Origin: an uncultured Roseibium sp.
GTDB taxonomy: Bacteria; Pseudomonadota; Alphaproteobacteria; Rhizobiales; Stappiaceae
Assembly (NCBI RefSeq): GCF_947499295.1
Contig: NZ_CANMNP010000001.1
Coordinates: 372,001-436,000 of the forward strand
Reading direction: 5' to 3'
DNA length: 64,000 nt
Part shown: one piece after another, positions 1 through 8,794 of the stretch
How positions within the stretch are numbered: the first letter of the stretch is position 1
Layout of the letters: every line of letters starts with the position of its first letter
The notes under the pieces: model-generated
What the model saw: the letters and a program-made list of their open reading frames with translations, nothing else
The model's database searches: none
What the model was told of the DNA's origin: nothing
Translations under genes and position numbers: made by a program

Positions 1-324
1 ATTGCCGGCAGACACGGCAACTGAGGCTTCGCCCTGTTTGACAGCCTCGATCGACCGCCACATGGAAGACCTCCAGCGGCCTTGGCGCAGCGCCTGGCTC
101 GGCTTTGTGTCCATGGCGATGGAAACGTCGCAATGATGAAAAGTCGAAGCGTCGCGAACGCGCGGATACTCTTCGAGGAGCGGACCGATGACCTTTTCAT
201 TGCCATACAGGATGAAATGAATATCAGGATGCCGGACAAGCGCGATCTCGGCGCCGGGAATGACAACCTCGGCCCCGTTATCGCCGCCCATGGCGTCCAG
301 GGAAATCGGTATAGTTTTCGCCAT
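1..324 (-). CDS. plsX: Phosphate acyltransferase PlsX, N-terminal part
   Basis: PlsX makes acyl-phosphate from acyl-ACP, the first committed step of membrane phospholipid synthesis in bacteria that use PlsY. Only the first 108 residues lie in the window; the family is usually about 350 residues, so roughly two thirds is missing beyond the left edge. The protein begins [17 protein letters not shown], the classic N-terminal PlsX signature, followed by typical sequence up to SVAVSAGN at the edge. The ATG is at 322-324. It lies downstream of the YceD-like gene in the same direction, the usual alphaproteobacterial arrangement. Identification is secure; the C-terminus cannot be judged. Confidence 0.93.
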   Translation of the reverse strand, partial: MAKTIPISLDAMGGDNGAEVVIPGAEIALVRHPDIHFILYGNEKVIGPLLEEYPRVRDASTFHHCDVSIAMDTKPSQALRQGRWRSSMWRSIEAVKQGEASVAVSAGN

Positions 325-548
325 CTAGAATGTCTTTTGACGTTTCGCTACCAAGAACAGCACCGGATGGCGCCCCCCATAGTCCTGCCACCACGACAGA
401 GGCCCAGACAGGAGTGCCAAGAACGGGCGCGAACATAACGGTTTTGGCAAGAGTGACAACCGTTTTAATGAACGTGCACCGAACTGACGTTGAAAACCCG
501 CTCACGCAGCCGAAGGGTCCACACCGACCGGTGTGGGTTACGGCACGA
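325..548. other. Intergenic region with an inverted repeat, no gene seen
   Basis: These 224 bases separate the YceD-like gene from plsX on the minus strand. I see no convincing coding sequence; the open frames here lack a ribosome binding site and family resemblance. A 7-bp inverted repeat (CCACACC at 519-525, GGTGTGG at 530-536, 4-base loop) sits just downstream of the YceD-like stop codon. It has no T-run on either strand, so it is a weak terminator candidate and may be an RNA hairpin or protein site. A promoter for plsX may lie here but was not resolved. Confidence 0.4.
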
Positions 549-1124
549 TCATTTGTCGGCCGGGTTGTCCTTCAGTGCCTGAAGGGCGGCGAATGGCGAG
601 GGCTTTTCCTCCGCCTGTTCACCGGCGTCTGGGGCCTCCTCCTCCCCGGTTTCAAACTCTACGCCTGGACGACGCGGAAAGGGATCCAGTGACAAGGCAA
701 GCTCCTCGCAGATGACCCCACCCAGATCAAGCACACCATCCTCGATCACGTCGGGTGGATCGAGCGATTCCAAATCAATTTCGATTTCGCCGTCGTCATT
801 CAGATCTCGAGCCTTGCGTGCCCGGGTCGAGTGTGGCTCGAACGTACGGTCCACGTCCAGCTTGAGACTGCTTTGGAAGGGTTCAAGCGTTACCACACAG
901 GTTTGTGTCACAGTTGCCGATATAGGCCCGACTACCCGCAATCCGGCTTTTCTGTAGGGCTTGAGAGTGAAATCTGCCTTGAGTGTTTCGATCCCATCCA
1001 GTTCATAGGTTTTGGCAATGGCGGCCAACTCAGCCTGATCCGGCTTCACGACCACCGACTGTTCCTTGTCGACCACCTTGCTTGCATTCACCTTGAAGGA
1101 ATAGGGAAAACTGTTCTGTGCCAT
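549..1124 (-). CDS. YceD/DUF177 family protein
   Basis: A 191-residue acidic protein of the YceD (DUF177) family. YceD is widely encoded beside rpmF or plsX and has been linked to 23S rRNA and large-subunit maturation, but its biochemical role is not settled. The conserved core is visible: a central stretch with TVTQTCVVTLEPFQ near residues 90-105 and the C-terminal block EDGVLDLGGVICEELALSLD near residues 128-147. The last 40 residues are Glu/Ala rich and probably disordered. The ATG at 1124 is preceded by an A/G-rich AGAAGAAG box. It lies between the bc1-complex chaperone and plsX, all on the minus strand. Confidence 0.88.
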   Translation of the reverse strand: MAQNSFPYSFKVNASKVVDKEQSVVVKPDQAELAAIAKTYELDGIETLKADFTLKPYRKAGLRVVGPISATVTQTCVVTLEPFQSSLKLDVDRTFEPHSTRARKARDLNDDGEIEIDLESLDPPDVIEDGVLDLGGVICEELALSLDPFPRRPGVEFETGEEEAPDAGEQAEEKPSPFAALQALKDNPADK

Positions 1125-1181
1125 TGTTCTTCTTCTAATTTTTGCGTTCGCCGATGTTGTGTTTCTTTTCGAAACAGGAGT

Positions 1182-1730
1182 TCAGACTGGCAAGGTCTTG
1201 AAGGCATTTGGATCTGGCCAGCGAACATCGGTGCGCATAAGATCCTGCGCAGACTGTTCGTTTAACAGCCTCGCAGCCTCCAGAATATAGGCAGCAAGTC
1301 TCTTTTGAGCGACCGGCTGCGCATCTTCTGTGAAAATATTGCGCCCGATAGCGTCAGCAAGTTCGGCAACATTGCCACTATCGATGGCGGAGATATAAGC
1401 ATCCGCCCGGCCATAGAAAGCCTCGCCCATCACTTTCACTTTTTTGGGAACGCGTGTGTCGCTTACGCCCATCTCTCTCAGAGACGCATCCATATCCTGA
1501 AAAAACAGATCAAAGACGTTTTGCGCAAATTCCGCCACATCAGCGCCCTCGGCCCGCATACGGCGGAAATACAGCACCGCATGAGCAACGATCATGTCAA
1601 ATCGGCCATCCACAGTATCGGGGACAAGTAACCCTGAATAAAAGACCGGTTGCCGCGCTTGAGCCACGATTTCACAATAAACCTTGTGCTCGGCATCGCG
1701 GGAACGGCGGCGGAACAGCCCAAAAAGCAT
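1182..1730 (-). CDS. Ubiquinol-cytochrome c chaperone family protein (CBP3/UQCC1-like)
   Basis: A 182-residue protein resembling the bacterial relatives of mitochondrial CBP3/UQCC1, which assist assembly of cytochrome b into the bc1 complex. The start MLFGLFRRRSRDAEHKVYCEIV, the middle GRFDMIVAHAVLYFRRM and the segment FFQDMDASLREMGVSD are typical of the family. I chose the ATG at 1730 because GGAG lies 5 bases before it and the protein then begins like its relatives; an in-frame ATG at 1790 would add 20 residues that do not fit. It is the first gene of the minus-strand set leading to plsX and is divergent from bamE. No membrane segment is seen. Confidence 0.87.
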   Translation of the reverse strand: MLFGLFRRRSRDAEHKVYCEIVAQARQPVFYSGLLVPDTVDGRFDMIVAHAVLYFRRMRAEGADVAEFAQNVFDLFFQDMDASLREMGVSDTRVPKKVKVMGEAFYGRADAYISAIDSGNVAELADAIGRNIFTEDAQPVAQKRLAAYILEAARLLNEQSAQDLMRTDVRWPDPNAFKTLPV

Positions 1731-1840
1731 GACGTCTCCATAAAACCAAGTGTTGCCTTGTGCCCTATCCCACGATAGTGAATTTGCCAAGCAACGAAAT
1801 TCAAGGAAGCCAGCAGATCTGGCAAGATGGGACTTCTTAA

Positions 1841-2278
1841 ATGAACTTCAAGGCAGGCGCCCTGATCCTTCCGCTTCTTGTAACACTGCCTCTCGGCGGA
1901 TGTTTCACGACCACCTACACGCATGGTCATGTCATCACAAGCGACATGATGAGTCAGGTGCAGGTCGGCTCCAGCCGTGAACAGGTTGAACTGGTCCTCG
2001 GCTCACCCTCCACAACGTCGAGCCTTGCGGGCGATGCCTACTACTACATTTCCCAGAAGACCGCGACCACGGCCTTCATGGCCCCTGATATCGTCGAACA
2101 GCGCGTCGTGGCGGTCTATTTCGATGAGGACGGTTTCGTCAAGGACATGGGCAACTACTCCCTCGAAGACGGCAAGATCGTCGATATCGTGACCCGCAAG
2201 ACACGGACAGGCGGTGCCGACTATGGCTTCCTGACCCAGATCCTGCGCGGCGCGACAAACCCGAACTTCAGTCTCTGA
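1841..2278 (+). CDS. bamE: Outer membrane assembly lipoprotein BamE (SmpA/OmlA)
   Basis: A 145-residue lipoprotein of the SmpA/OmlA family, a small subunit of the BAM complex that inserts beta-barrel proteins into the outer membrane. The signal peptide ends in a lipobox LGGC with Cys at residue 21. The BamE fold follows: VQVGSSREQVELVLGSPS is the conserved helix-turn, then YYYISQKTATTAF and VVAVYFDEDGFV give the strand region. It stands alone, divergent from the bc1 chaperone gene (110 bases apart), and ends before a strong terminator shared with hppA. Identification is confident. Confidence 0.92.
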   Translation: MNFKAGALILPLLVTLPLGGCFTTTYTHGHVITSDMMSQVQVGSSREQVELVLGSPSTTSSLAGDAYYYISQKTATTAFMAPDIVEQRVVAVYFDEDGFVKDMGNYSLEDGKIVDIVTRKTRTGGADYGFLTQILRGATNPNFSL

Positions 2279-2300
2279 CCTATTTCAGTGGCTCAAACAA

Positions 2301-2327
2301 AAACCCCGGCCTGACAGGCCGGGGTTT
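2301..2327. terminator. Bidirectional rho-independent terminator between bamE and hppA
   Basis: A perfect 12-bp stem (AAACCCCGGCCT / AGGCCGGGGTTT) with a 3-base loop GAC, flanked by A-rich sequence on the left and T-rich sequence on the right, so it can work for both convergent genes, bamE (+) and hppA (-). Confidence 0.9.
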
Positions 2328-2348
2328 TCTCTTTTCATTTCGCTCTCC

Positions 2349-4487
2349 TCAATGCGCGAGGATCGCCAACAGCAACAGTGCCATGATGTTGGTGATTTTG
2401 ATCATCGGGTTCACCGCCGGGCCGGCAGTGTCCTTGTAAGGATCACCAACTGTATCGCCGGTTACCGATGCCTTGTGCGCGTCACTGCCCTTTTCGTGGG
2501 TCACGCCGTCCTTGTCGGTGAAACCGTCTTCAAACGACTTCTTCGCGTTGTCCCATGCACCGCCACCGGCGGTCATCGATATCGCCACGAACAGTCCAGT
2601 GACAATCACACCAAGCAGCATGGCTCCGAGGGCTGCGAACGCATCCGCCGGGGTTGCCACCGCACGCACCACGAAGAAGACCACGATCGGTGACAGCACG
2701 GGAAGCAGCGAGGGAATGATCATTTCCCGAATGGCTGCCTTCGTGAGCATATCCACCGCCCGGCCATAGTCCGGCCGCTCCGTACCCTGCATGATGCCCG
2801 GCTTTTCCTTGAACTGACGGCGGACCTCTTCCACAACTGCCCCGGCAGCCCGGCCCACAGCCGTCATCGAAATGCCACCGAAGAGATATGGCAGCAGTCC
2901 ACCGAACAGAAGGCCGGCGACGACATAAGGGTTGGAGAGCGTGAACAGCGTGCTGACATCAATGCCGTAGAAGATCGATCCTTCTTGCGCATTGGCAGAG
3001 AAGAATTTCAAATCTTCCGTGTAGGCGGCAAACAACACCAGGGCACCGAGACCGGCAGAACCGATTGCGTAGCCCTTGGTGACTGCCTTTGTGGTGTTGC
3101 CGACAGCGTCGAGCGCATCCGTCGTTGTGCGGACTTCAGCAGGCAGGTCAGCCATTTCAGCAATACCACCGGCATTGTCAGTCACCGGACCAAAGGCATC
3201 AAGGGCAACAACCATGCCTGCCAGAGCAAGCATCGTCGTCACCGCGATTGCGATGCCGAACAATCCGGCAAAGGAGAAGGTCACCAAAATACCGGCAATA
3301 ATGATGATTGCCGGAAGGGCTGTTGCCTCGAGCGAAACCGCTAGCCCCTGAATGACATTGGTGCCGTGACCTGTAACCGAAGCTTGGGCGATGGATTTCA
3401 CCGGGCGATACTCAGTGCCCGTATAATACTCGGTCACCCAGATGATCAGGCCGGTAACAATCAGCCCCACAACGCCGCACACGAACAGATCAAAGCCGGA
3501 GAAGGTTGTTCCGCCTGAGGTCGTGTATTCGGTGCTGCCACCAAGCCAGCCAAAAATGATCACCGCAAGTGCGACTGCCGACAGGACCGAAGTTGCAATG
3601 AAGCCCTTGTAGAGGGCCCCCATGATCGAGTTGTTTTCGCCAAGCTTGACGAAGAACGTGCCGATGATGGAGGTGACCACACAGCTGGCGCCAATAAGGA
3701 GCGGCAACAGCATCAACTCAACTGCCTGGGCGCCAGTGAAGAAGATCGACGCCAGAACCATGGTGGCGACAACGGTAACCGCATAGGTTTCGAACAGGTC
3801 AGCAGCCATGCCGGCACAGTCACCGACATTGTCGCCGACGTTGTCCGCAATGGTCGCAGGGTTGCGGGGATCGTCCTCTGGGATTCCGGCTTCTACCTTA
3901 CCAACGAGGTCACCGCCAACGTCAGCACCCTTGGTGAAGATACCGCCGCCGAGACGCGCAAATATCGAGATAAGAGAGGCACCGAAGCCAAGGGCCACCA
4001 GAGCATCGATCACGGTTCTGTCTGACTCTGCATAGCCCATCGGGCCTGTCAGAATTGTAAAGTAGACGGCAACACCCAGCAGCGCGAGGCCGGCAACCAA
4101 AAGGCCGGTGACGGCACCGGCCTTGAACGCAATTTCCAACCCTGCCCCTAGGCTTTGGCTTGCTGCTTGAGCAGTGCGGACATTCGCCCGCACGGAAACC
4201 ATCATGCCGATGTAACCAGCTGCGCCGGAGAGGATGGCGCCAATGGCAAACCCGATTGCCGCAGGTCCGGAAAGCAGTATCCAAACAAGTACAAAAACAA
4301 CCGCACCAACGATCGCGATCGTAGTGTATTGCCTGTTGAGATATGCGCTGGCTCCTTCCTGGATCGCTTCCGCGATCTCCTGCATACGGGCATTTCCCGC
4401 GTCCGCCGCCATAACGGACTGAATGGCCCAAGCGCCATAGGCGATGGACAAGAGACCACAAAAAATGATGACGACAAGCTCGATCAT
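2349..4487 (-). CDS. hppA: Membrane-bound proton-translocating pyrophosphatase, K+-independent type
   Basis: A 712-residue integral membrane pyrophosphatase that couples PPi hydrolysis to proton pumping, with about 16 membrane segments. The substrate site motif [11 protein letters not shown] (residues 189-199) and the following [19 protein letters not shown] block are intact. The sequence GNTTKA has Lys at about residue 467, where K+-dependent enzymes have Ala, so this is expected to be the K+-independent, H+-pumping class. The start at 4487 gives [11 protein letters not shown] and has GGGAGGA three bases upstream; a longer in-frame start at 4550 adds 21 polar residues with no support. It is monocistronic and ends at the shared terminator. 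Confidence 0.96.
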   Translation of the reverse strand: MIELVVIIFCGLLSIAYGAWAIQSVMAADAGNARMQEIAEAIQEGASAYLNRQYTTIAIVGAVVFVLVWILLSGPAAIGFAIGAILSGAAGYIGMMVSVRANVRTAQAASQSLGAGLEIAFKAGAVTGLLVAGLALLGVAVYFTILTGPMGYAESDRTVIDALVALGFGASLISIFARLGGGIFTKGADVGGDLVGKVEAGIPEDDPRNPATIADNVGDNVGDCAGMAADLFETYAVTVVATMVLASIFFTGAQAVELMLLPLLIGASCVVTSIIGTFFVKLGENNSIMGALYKGFIATSVLSAVALAVIIFGWLGGSTEYTTSGGTTFSGFDLFVCGVVGLIVTGLIIWVTEYYTGTEYRPVKSIAQASVTGHGTNVIQGLAVSLEATALPAIIIIAGILVTFSFAGLFGIAIAVTTMLALAGMVVALDAFGPVTDNAGGIAEMADLPAEVRTTTDALDAVGNTTKAVTKGYAIGSAGLGALVLFAAYTEDLKFFSANAQEGSIFYGIDVSTLFTLSNPYVVAGLLFGGLLPYLFGGISMTAVGRAAGAVVEEVRRQFKEKPGIMQGTERPDYGRAVDMLTKAAIREMIIPSLLPVLSPIVVFFVVRAVATPADAFAALGAMLLGVIVTGLFVAISMTAGGGAWDNAKKSFEDGFTDKDGVTHEKGSDAHKASVTGDTVGDPYKDTAGPAVNPMIKITNIMALLLLAILAH

Positions 4488-4625
4488 ACTTCCTCCCAAG
4501 ACTGTGGCGGCATGATTTTCTTGTTGTTTTTTCGCCGTACCGCAATTCACGCCATTTCCGCAGCGTGAAGCATCGACACGATAGCAGCAAAGCGGAGCGC
4601 TTCGTCAAGCTCTCACATTGTTTAA

Positions 4626-4668
4626 TTCGGTACTTCCGTTGCGGTATTGTTTGGTGCAGTGCGGTATT
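4626..4668 (-). promoter_or_regulatory. Repeated CGGTA-type elements upstream of hppA
   Basis: TGCGGTATT occurs twice, at 4640-4648 and 4660-4668, exactly 20 bases apart (about two helical turns), and a related TTCGGTACTT lies at 4626-4635. An inverted copy TACCGCAATT lies closer to hppA near 4539-4548. The cluster occupies the gap upstream of the hppA start. It looks like a protein-binding array, but the regulator is unknown and chance cannot be excluded. Confidence 0.35.
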
Positions 4669-4704
4669 TATGCTGCAATGACGAAATGAATTTTCGCAAC
4701 GACT

Positions 4705-5928
4705 TTAAGCGGTTGTAACTTCTTTTCTTTCAGCCCAGACGAGCCAACCCAGCAAACCGAGACAAAGTGCCACAAATGGAAAGACCAGAATATTGACGGT
4801 GCCCCAGCCGAAGGCGTTGAGCAGTGCACCGGAAGAAAACGACGCCGCAGCTACGAATCCGAAAACCAGAAAGTCGTTTGCGGCCTGCACCATATTGCGT
4901 TCTTCGGGCCGATAGGCTTCGGTGAGCATTGCTGTTGCGCCAATGAAACCGAAGTTCCAGCCCAGTCCCAAAAGGACGAGAGCGGTCCAGAAGTGCGTCA
5001 GTTCAATACCCATCAACGCTACGACCGAACACCCGGCAAGAAGCGCAAGGCCAATGGAAACGACCCTTTCCTTGCCGTAGCGCGCGATCAGACTGCCGGT
5101 GAAGAAACTCGGACCGAACATCGCCAACACGTGCCACTGGATACCTAGCGCCGCGTCGGTCTCCGTCAGGCCGCAGGCAATCATGGCAAGGGGCGTTGCC
5201 GTCATCACGAGGCTCATCAGAGCATAAGAACAAATCCCGCAAGCAGCAGCGACTATGAAGCGGCGCTGCGCCATGATCTCAAGAAGGGGACGACCGCCCG
5301 CCTGGGCATGACTGATCCGGGGCGGTTTTGGGATCTTGATGAATAGAACCAGGACAAAGGCAACAAGCGCGAGGCCTGCCTGTGCAAGGTAGGTCCCGGC
5401 AAAAAGAATTGGTGAGAAAAGGTCCTTGGTGGCGATGACAGTTTGAGGCCCGACAATTCCGGCCAGGACACCGCCTGCCAACACCCAGGATATTGCTTTG
5501 GGTTTGAATGCATTGCTTGCCGTATCTGCGGCCGCGAACCTGTACTGCTGGACAAATGCACCGGTAAAGCCCCCCAGACAGCAGGCCAGGGAAAACAGCA
5601 GGAAACTGTCTCTGAACACTGCAAATGAGGCCAGCAGGCCTGCAAGGACACCAAGAAGAGAAGCGCCTGCAAAACCCGCACGGCGCCCGTAACGTCGCAT
5701 GATCATGCCGGCAGGGATGGTACCGAACGCTGTGCCGAGAACCATGGTCGATACGGGCAAGGTTGCCAGGGACTTGTCTTCGTCCAGCATCATGTACCCG
5801 ACAAGCGGGCCTGTGGCGATCACGATCGAAGCCGATGCACCTCCGACAGCTTGTGCAAGAGCAAGCAACAAAGCGTTGCGCTTGGCCAATCGGTCATCAA
5901 CAAAGGCTTCCGTCAGAGCGGCGGTCAT
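4705..5928 (-). CDS. MFS transporter
   Basis: A 407-residue polytopic protein with about 12 hydrophobic segments and the major facilitator loop 2-3 motif A, visible as GTIPAGMIMRRYGRRAGF near residues 68-85. The family exchanges small molecules against protons or other solutes in the inner membrane; substrate cannot be told from sequence. A polar Gln-Gln-Tyr-Arg cluster lies in the fourth membrane segment (AFVQQYRFAA), a possible substrate or proton site. It follows thiL on the same strand with about 117 bases between, so it may be read from the rib/thi operon or from its own promoter. Function beyond transport is not claimed. Confidence 0.85.
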   Translation of the reverse strand: MTAALTEAFVDDRLAKRNALLLALAQAVGGASASIVIATGPLVGYMMLDEDKSLATLPVSTMVLGTAFGTIPAGMIMRRYGRRAGFAGASLLGVLAGLLASFAVFRDSFLLFSLACCLGGFTGAFVQQYRFAAADTASNAFKPKAISWVLAGGVLAGIVGPQTVIATKDLFSPILFAGTYLAQAGLALVAFVLVLFIKIPKPPRISHAQAGGRPLLEIMAQRRFIVAAACGICSYALMSLVMTATPLAMIACGLTETDAALGIQWHVLAMFGPSFFTGSLIARYGKERVVSIGLALLAGCSVVALMGIELTHFWTALVLLGLGWNFGFIGATAMLTEAYRPEERNMVQAANDFLVFGFVAAASFSSGALLNAFGWGTVNILVFPFVALCLGLLGWLVWAERKEVTTA

Positions 5929-6045
5929 GGCTCAAGTCTCTGGTTTCAGATAGTCAAGAAAGGCAGGAATCAACCGGTAACATGAGCGCGGCCGAACACA
6001 AAGCCATATGCAGGATCACATTTCCAGGATCAGATGATGACCGGA

Positions 6046-7044
6046 TCAAAAATGGCGGAAACCGCCCGGTTCATCCAGGTGAAGTGGACTTCCCTTTTTT
6101 GTCACCGTAACAATTCCTGTTCCCGGACCGGCACGACCGATCAATGTCACCGGACAGTTCGCCGCAGCGGCCTGATTTGAAAACTGCCCGGCATTTTCTT
6201 CAGAAACACATGCGAGGATTTCGTAGTCGTCGCCCCCGTCAACGCAGCGCAGGAAATCATCTTGCGAGTTTGCTTTTATCCTCTCAATCGCCCGCGATAC
6301 CGGCACCTTGTCCAAATCGAGCACAATGTCGACGTCGGACGCTCGTCCCAGATGACCGCAATCGGCAATCAGGCCATCGGAAACATCCATGGCTGCATTT
6401 GCGTATTCAAGCAGAACGGGAGTCAGGGCTGTTCTCGGCCTCGGCAACAAATATCGATCGCACAGATATTGACTATCAGCAGCCGATAATACGCGTTCTT
6501 GTCCAAACGCCGGATCCAGCCGCACCTGAAGTCCTGCCGCCGCATCGCCGATCGTGCCGGTTACGAAAAGTAGGTCACCCGGACGCGCACCCGTGCGGCG
6601 AACAGCCTTTCCGGAAGGCACCTCACCCAGTGCGGTAATGGAGACCAGCAATCCACCGGAAGAGCGGATCGTGTCGCCCCCTAAGAGTTTGAAGTCATAA
6701 GCCTTCTGGTCGTCTGCGAGCCCACTGCAAAAACGTTCCAGCCAGTCGGGCGACCAGTCGGACGGCAAAGCAAGACCCATCAAGTAGCCGCGGGGTTTTG
6801 CCCCTTTCGCGGCCAGATCAGAGAGATTGACCCTCAATGCCTTTGCAGCGATTGCTTCCGGCGGATCTTCGGAGAAAAAATGAACATCTGCGGCAAGCAT
6901 GTCTTTGGTGAGCACAAGATCAGAACCTGCGCGCGGTGTCAGCACGGCCGCGTCGTCGGTCAAGCCCAGACTTCCCGGATCTTTTGCCAGCGGAGCGAAA
7001 AACTCCCTGATGAGATCAAACTCGCCAGGCCGATCCGCATTCAT
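6046..7044 (-). CDS. thiL: Thiamine-monophosphate kinase
   Basis: ThiL phosphorylates thiamine monophosphate to the cofactor thiamine diphosphate using ATP. The 332-residue protein opens with GEFDLIREFFAPLA, has the AIR-synthase-fold metal-binding signatures LTDDAAVL (about 28-35) and LVLTKDMLAADVHF, the ATP-site segment LRVNLSDLAAKGAKPRGYLMG, and GGDT plus MDVSDGLIADCGHL in the middle. Length matches the family. It starts 2 bases after nusB ends and so is coupled to ribH-nusB. This is a standard alphaproteobacterial arrangement linking two cofactor pathways. Confidence 0.94.
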   Translation of the reverse strand: MNADRPGEFDLIREFFAPLAKDPGSLGLTDDAAVLTPRAGSDLVLTKDMLAADVHFFSEDPPEAIAAKALRVNLSDLAAKGAKPRGYLMGLALPSDWSPDWLERFCSGLADDQKAYDFKLLGGDTIRSSGGLLVSITALGEVPSGKAVRRTGARPGDLLFVTGTIGDAAAGLQVRLDPAFGQERVLSAADSQYLCDRYLLPRPRTALTPVLLEYANAAMDVSDGLIADCGHLGRASDVDIVLDLDKVPVSRAIERIKANSQDDFLRCVDGGDDYEILACVSEENAGQFSNQAAAANCPVTLIGRAGPGTGIVTVTKKGSPLHLDEPGGFRHF

Positions 7045-7046
7045 CG

Positions 7047-7568
7047 TCAGATGGCACCATCAGCCTTTTTGTCGCCGAACTCAGCATCTCGCAGCTCATG
7101 CGCCAGACGGTCAAGAACGCCATTGACGAGACCCGGTTCATCGTCCTCGAAAAAGGCTTTGGCTACGTCGATATATTCAGAAATGATCACCTTCGGCGGC
7201 ACATCCTTCCGGCGCAGAAGCTCATAAGAACCGGATCTCAATATTGCACGTAAAAGGCTGTCGATGCGTTTCAGCGGCCAGTCTTCAGTGAGCGCTGTAT
7301 GAATGAAAGGATCGAGGAACTTCTGGTCTTCAACGACACCGGCAACGATTTGCTTGAACCATTGTTCGTCGGCATCACGGTATTGCGCCCCGTCAATTTC
7401 CTTGCCCAGTCGAAAAGCTGTGAACTCGCTGATCACACTGGTCAGAGGGGCCCCGCCCACCTCCATCTGGTACAGAGCCTGGACGGCAGCCAGCCGGGCA
7501 ACGCCCCGCTTGTTCGCAGGGCGCACAGTTTTGGCAGCCGGGTTTTCCGGGTCAGCCTTTCCGGTCAT
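7047..7568 (-). CDS. nusB: Transcription antitermination factor NusB
   Basis: NusB binds boxA RNA with NusE (S10) and helps form the rRNA antitermination complex. The 173-residue protein has an alphaproteobacterial basic N-terminal extension, then the all-helical core: [16 protein letters not shown], a middle helix around [15 protein letters not shown], and the C-terminal [31 protein letters not shown], which is diagnostic. It lies between ribH (3-base gap) and thiL (2-base gap) on the minus strand, as is common across the class. Confidence 0.94.
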   Translation of the reverse strand: MTGKADPENPAAKTVRPANKRGVARLAAVQALYQMEVGGAPLTSVISEFTAFRLGKEIDGAQYRDADEQWFKQIVAGVVEDQKFLDPFIHTALTEDWPLKRIDSLLRAILRSGSYELLRRKDVPPKVIISEYIDVAKAFFEDDEPGLVNGVLDRLAHELRDAEFGDKKADGAI

Positions 7569-7571
7569 TCG

Positions 7572-8021
7572 TTATACTCCGAGGCGTTCACGCAGGGCGA
7601 TCATGTCCAAGGCCGCCTGAGCTGCAGCTCCGCCTTTGTTCTTGTCGTCTACTTTTGCACGCGCCCACGCCTGATCGTTGTTTTCAACGGTCAAAATCCC
7701 GTTTCCGACTGCAAGATCAGCATCGACGATCAGATCCATTATCACTCGGTTCGATTCATTGGCGACGATGTCATAATGTGTGGTTTCCCCTCGGATCACC
7801 ACGCCAAGAAGCACGAAACCGTCATAAAGAACACCGTCGTTCTCCATTGCAGTCATGGCCATGGACAGAGCTGCCGGAATTTCCAGGACACCTGGAACCG
7901 CGACCCTGTCATAGGTGGCACCAGCCGCCTCAATCGTCTTTATGGCACCCTCGGCGAGCGCATCGGCAAGATCGTCGTAGAAGCGGGCTTCGATGATCAG
8001 AAGTTTCTTTGCAGCGCTCAT
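7572..8021 (-). CDS. ribH: 6,7-dimethyl-8-ribityllumazine synthase
   Basis: RibH condenses 5-amino-6-ribitylamino-uracil with 3,4-dihydroxy-2-butanone 4-phosphate, the penultimate step of riboflavin synthesis. The 149-residue protein shows [21 protein letters not shown] at the N-terminus, [10 protein letters not shown] for substrate binding, and the conserved [18 protein letters not shown] loop containing the catalytic His. The C-terminal [25 protein letters not shown] is typical. It heads the tight ribH-nusB-thiL run and is separated by 160 bases from ribE; I looked for an FMN riboswitch in that gap and did not find one. Confidence 0.95.
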   Translation of the reverse strand: MSAAKKLLIIEARFYDDLADALAEGAIKTIEAAGATYDRVAVPGVLEIPAALSMAMTAMENDGVLYDGFVLLGVVIRGETTHYDIVANESNRVIMDLIVDADLAVGNGILTVENNDQAWARAKVDDKNKGGAAAQAALDMIALRERLGV

Positions 8022-8181
8022 GGGTCGTACAATCCTTTATAAGGCCGCGACAGGAACCATGTCTGCCCCGGTTTGTCCAGTCTCATTCGAGCATGATCGC
8101 AAAAACCTGGCGAAATCTGCGCCGCCGGGCACTCGCAATCAGGGAAGAACAGTTCTTTTAAGAAGGTATTAGGTCCGTCCC

Positions 8182-8793
8182 CTACCCGGTCTTGGAGAAT
8201 TCCGCAAGACGCGCTGCATAGCGCGCCATCATATCAACTTCCAGATTGATCTTGTCGCCGACCTGGCGTTCGGACCAAGTGGTCACTTCGAGCGTATGCG
8301 GAATGAGAAATACTGAAAACAGTAGCCCATCAACCTCATTGACAGTCAACGAAGTTCCATCAAGTGCAACCGACCCTTTCTTGGCAATGAATGGCGCGGT
8401 CTCCCCAGACGCCTCAAACTGAAAATAGACGCTTTCGGGGTGATTTTCCCGCTTTGTGACGGTTGCAAGTCCGTCAACATGACCCAGCACCAGATGACCG
8501 CCGAGTTCTGCGCCAAGGGTCAGCGATCGCTCAAGGTTGATCTTCTGGCCAGCGGTCCACGCTGACACATTCGTAAGCGCAAGAGTTTCTGCTGCCGAAA
8601 CAACTTCAAACCAATTGCCGTCTGAAGAGTTTTGTTTTGCTGTCACCGTATGACAGACACCCGAACAGGATATCGACGCTCCAATGTCAAACGTGTGCGT
8701 GTCGTATGTGGTCCGTATCCGTGTCTGCTTGCCGGCTGGAACATCTTCAACTGAGAGAATTTCGCCAAGGTCGGTCACAATGCCGGTAAACAT
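8182..8793 (-). CDS. ribE: Riboflavin synthase, alpha subunit
   Basis: Riboflavin synthase dismutates two lumazine molecules to riboflavin. The 203-residue protein starts MFTGIVTDLG, the hallmark N-terminus, so the ATG at 8793 is correct and a longer start at 8838 is not. Two lumazine-binding barrels are visible, each with the cysteine/serine-gly pattern, for example IGASISCSGVCHTV and the second barrel KKGSVALDGTSLTVNEV. It starts one base after the ribD stop codon, implying translational coupling. Confidence 0.94.
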   Translation of the reverse strand: MFTGIVTDLGEILSVEDVPAGKQTRIRTTYDTHTFDIGASISCSGVCHTVTAKQNSSDGNWFEVVSAAETLALTNVSAWTAGQKINLERSLTLGAELGGHLVLGHVDGLATVTKRENHPESVYFQFEASGETAPFIAKKGSVALDGTSLTVNEVDGLLFSVFLIPHTLEVTTWSERQVGDKINLEVDMMARYAARLAEFSKTG

Positions 8794-8794
8794 G

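Noticed and set aside
278-505. A 75-codon minus-strand frame between the YceD gene and plsX.
   Set aside because: GTG start without ribosome binding site, and it overlaps the plsX start in another frame.
8022-8181. Possible FMN riboswitch in the gap between ribE and ribH.
   Set aside because: None of the conserved RFN blocks or the expected multi-stem layout is visible.
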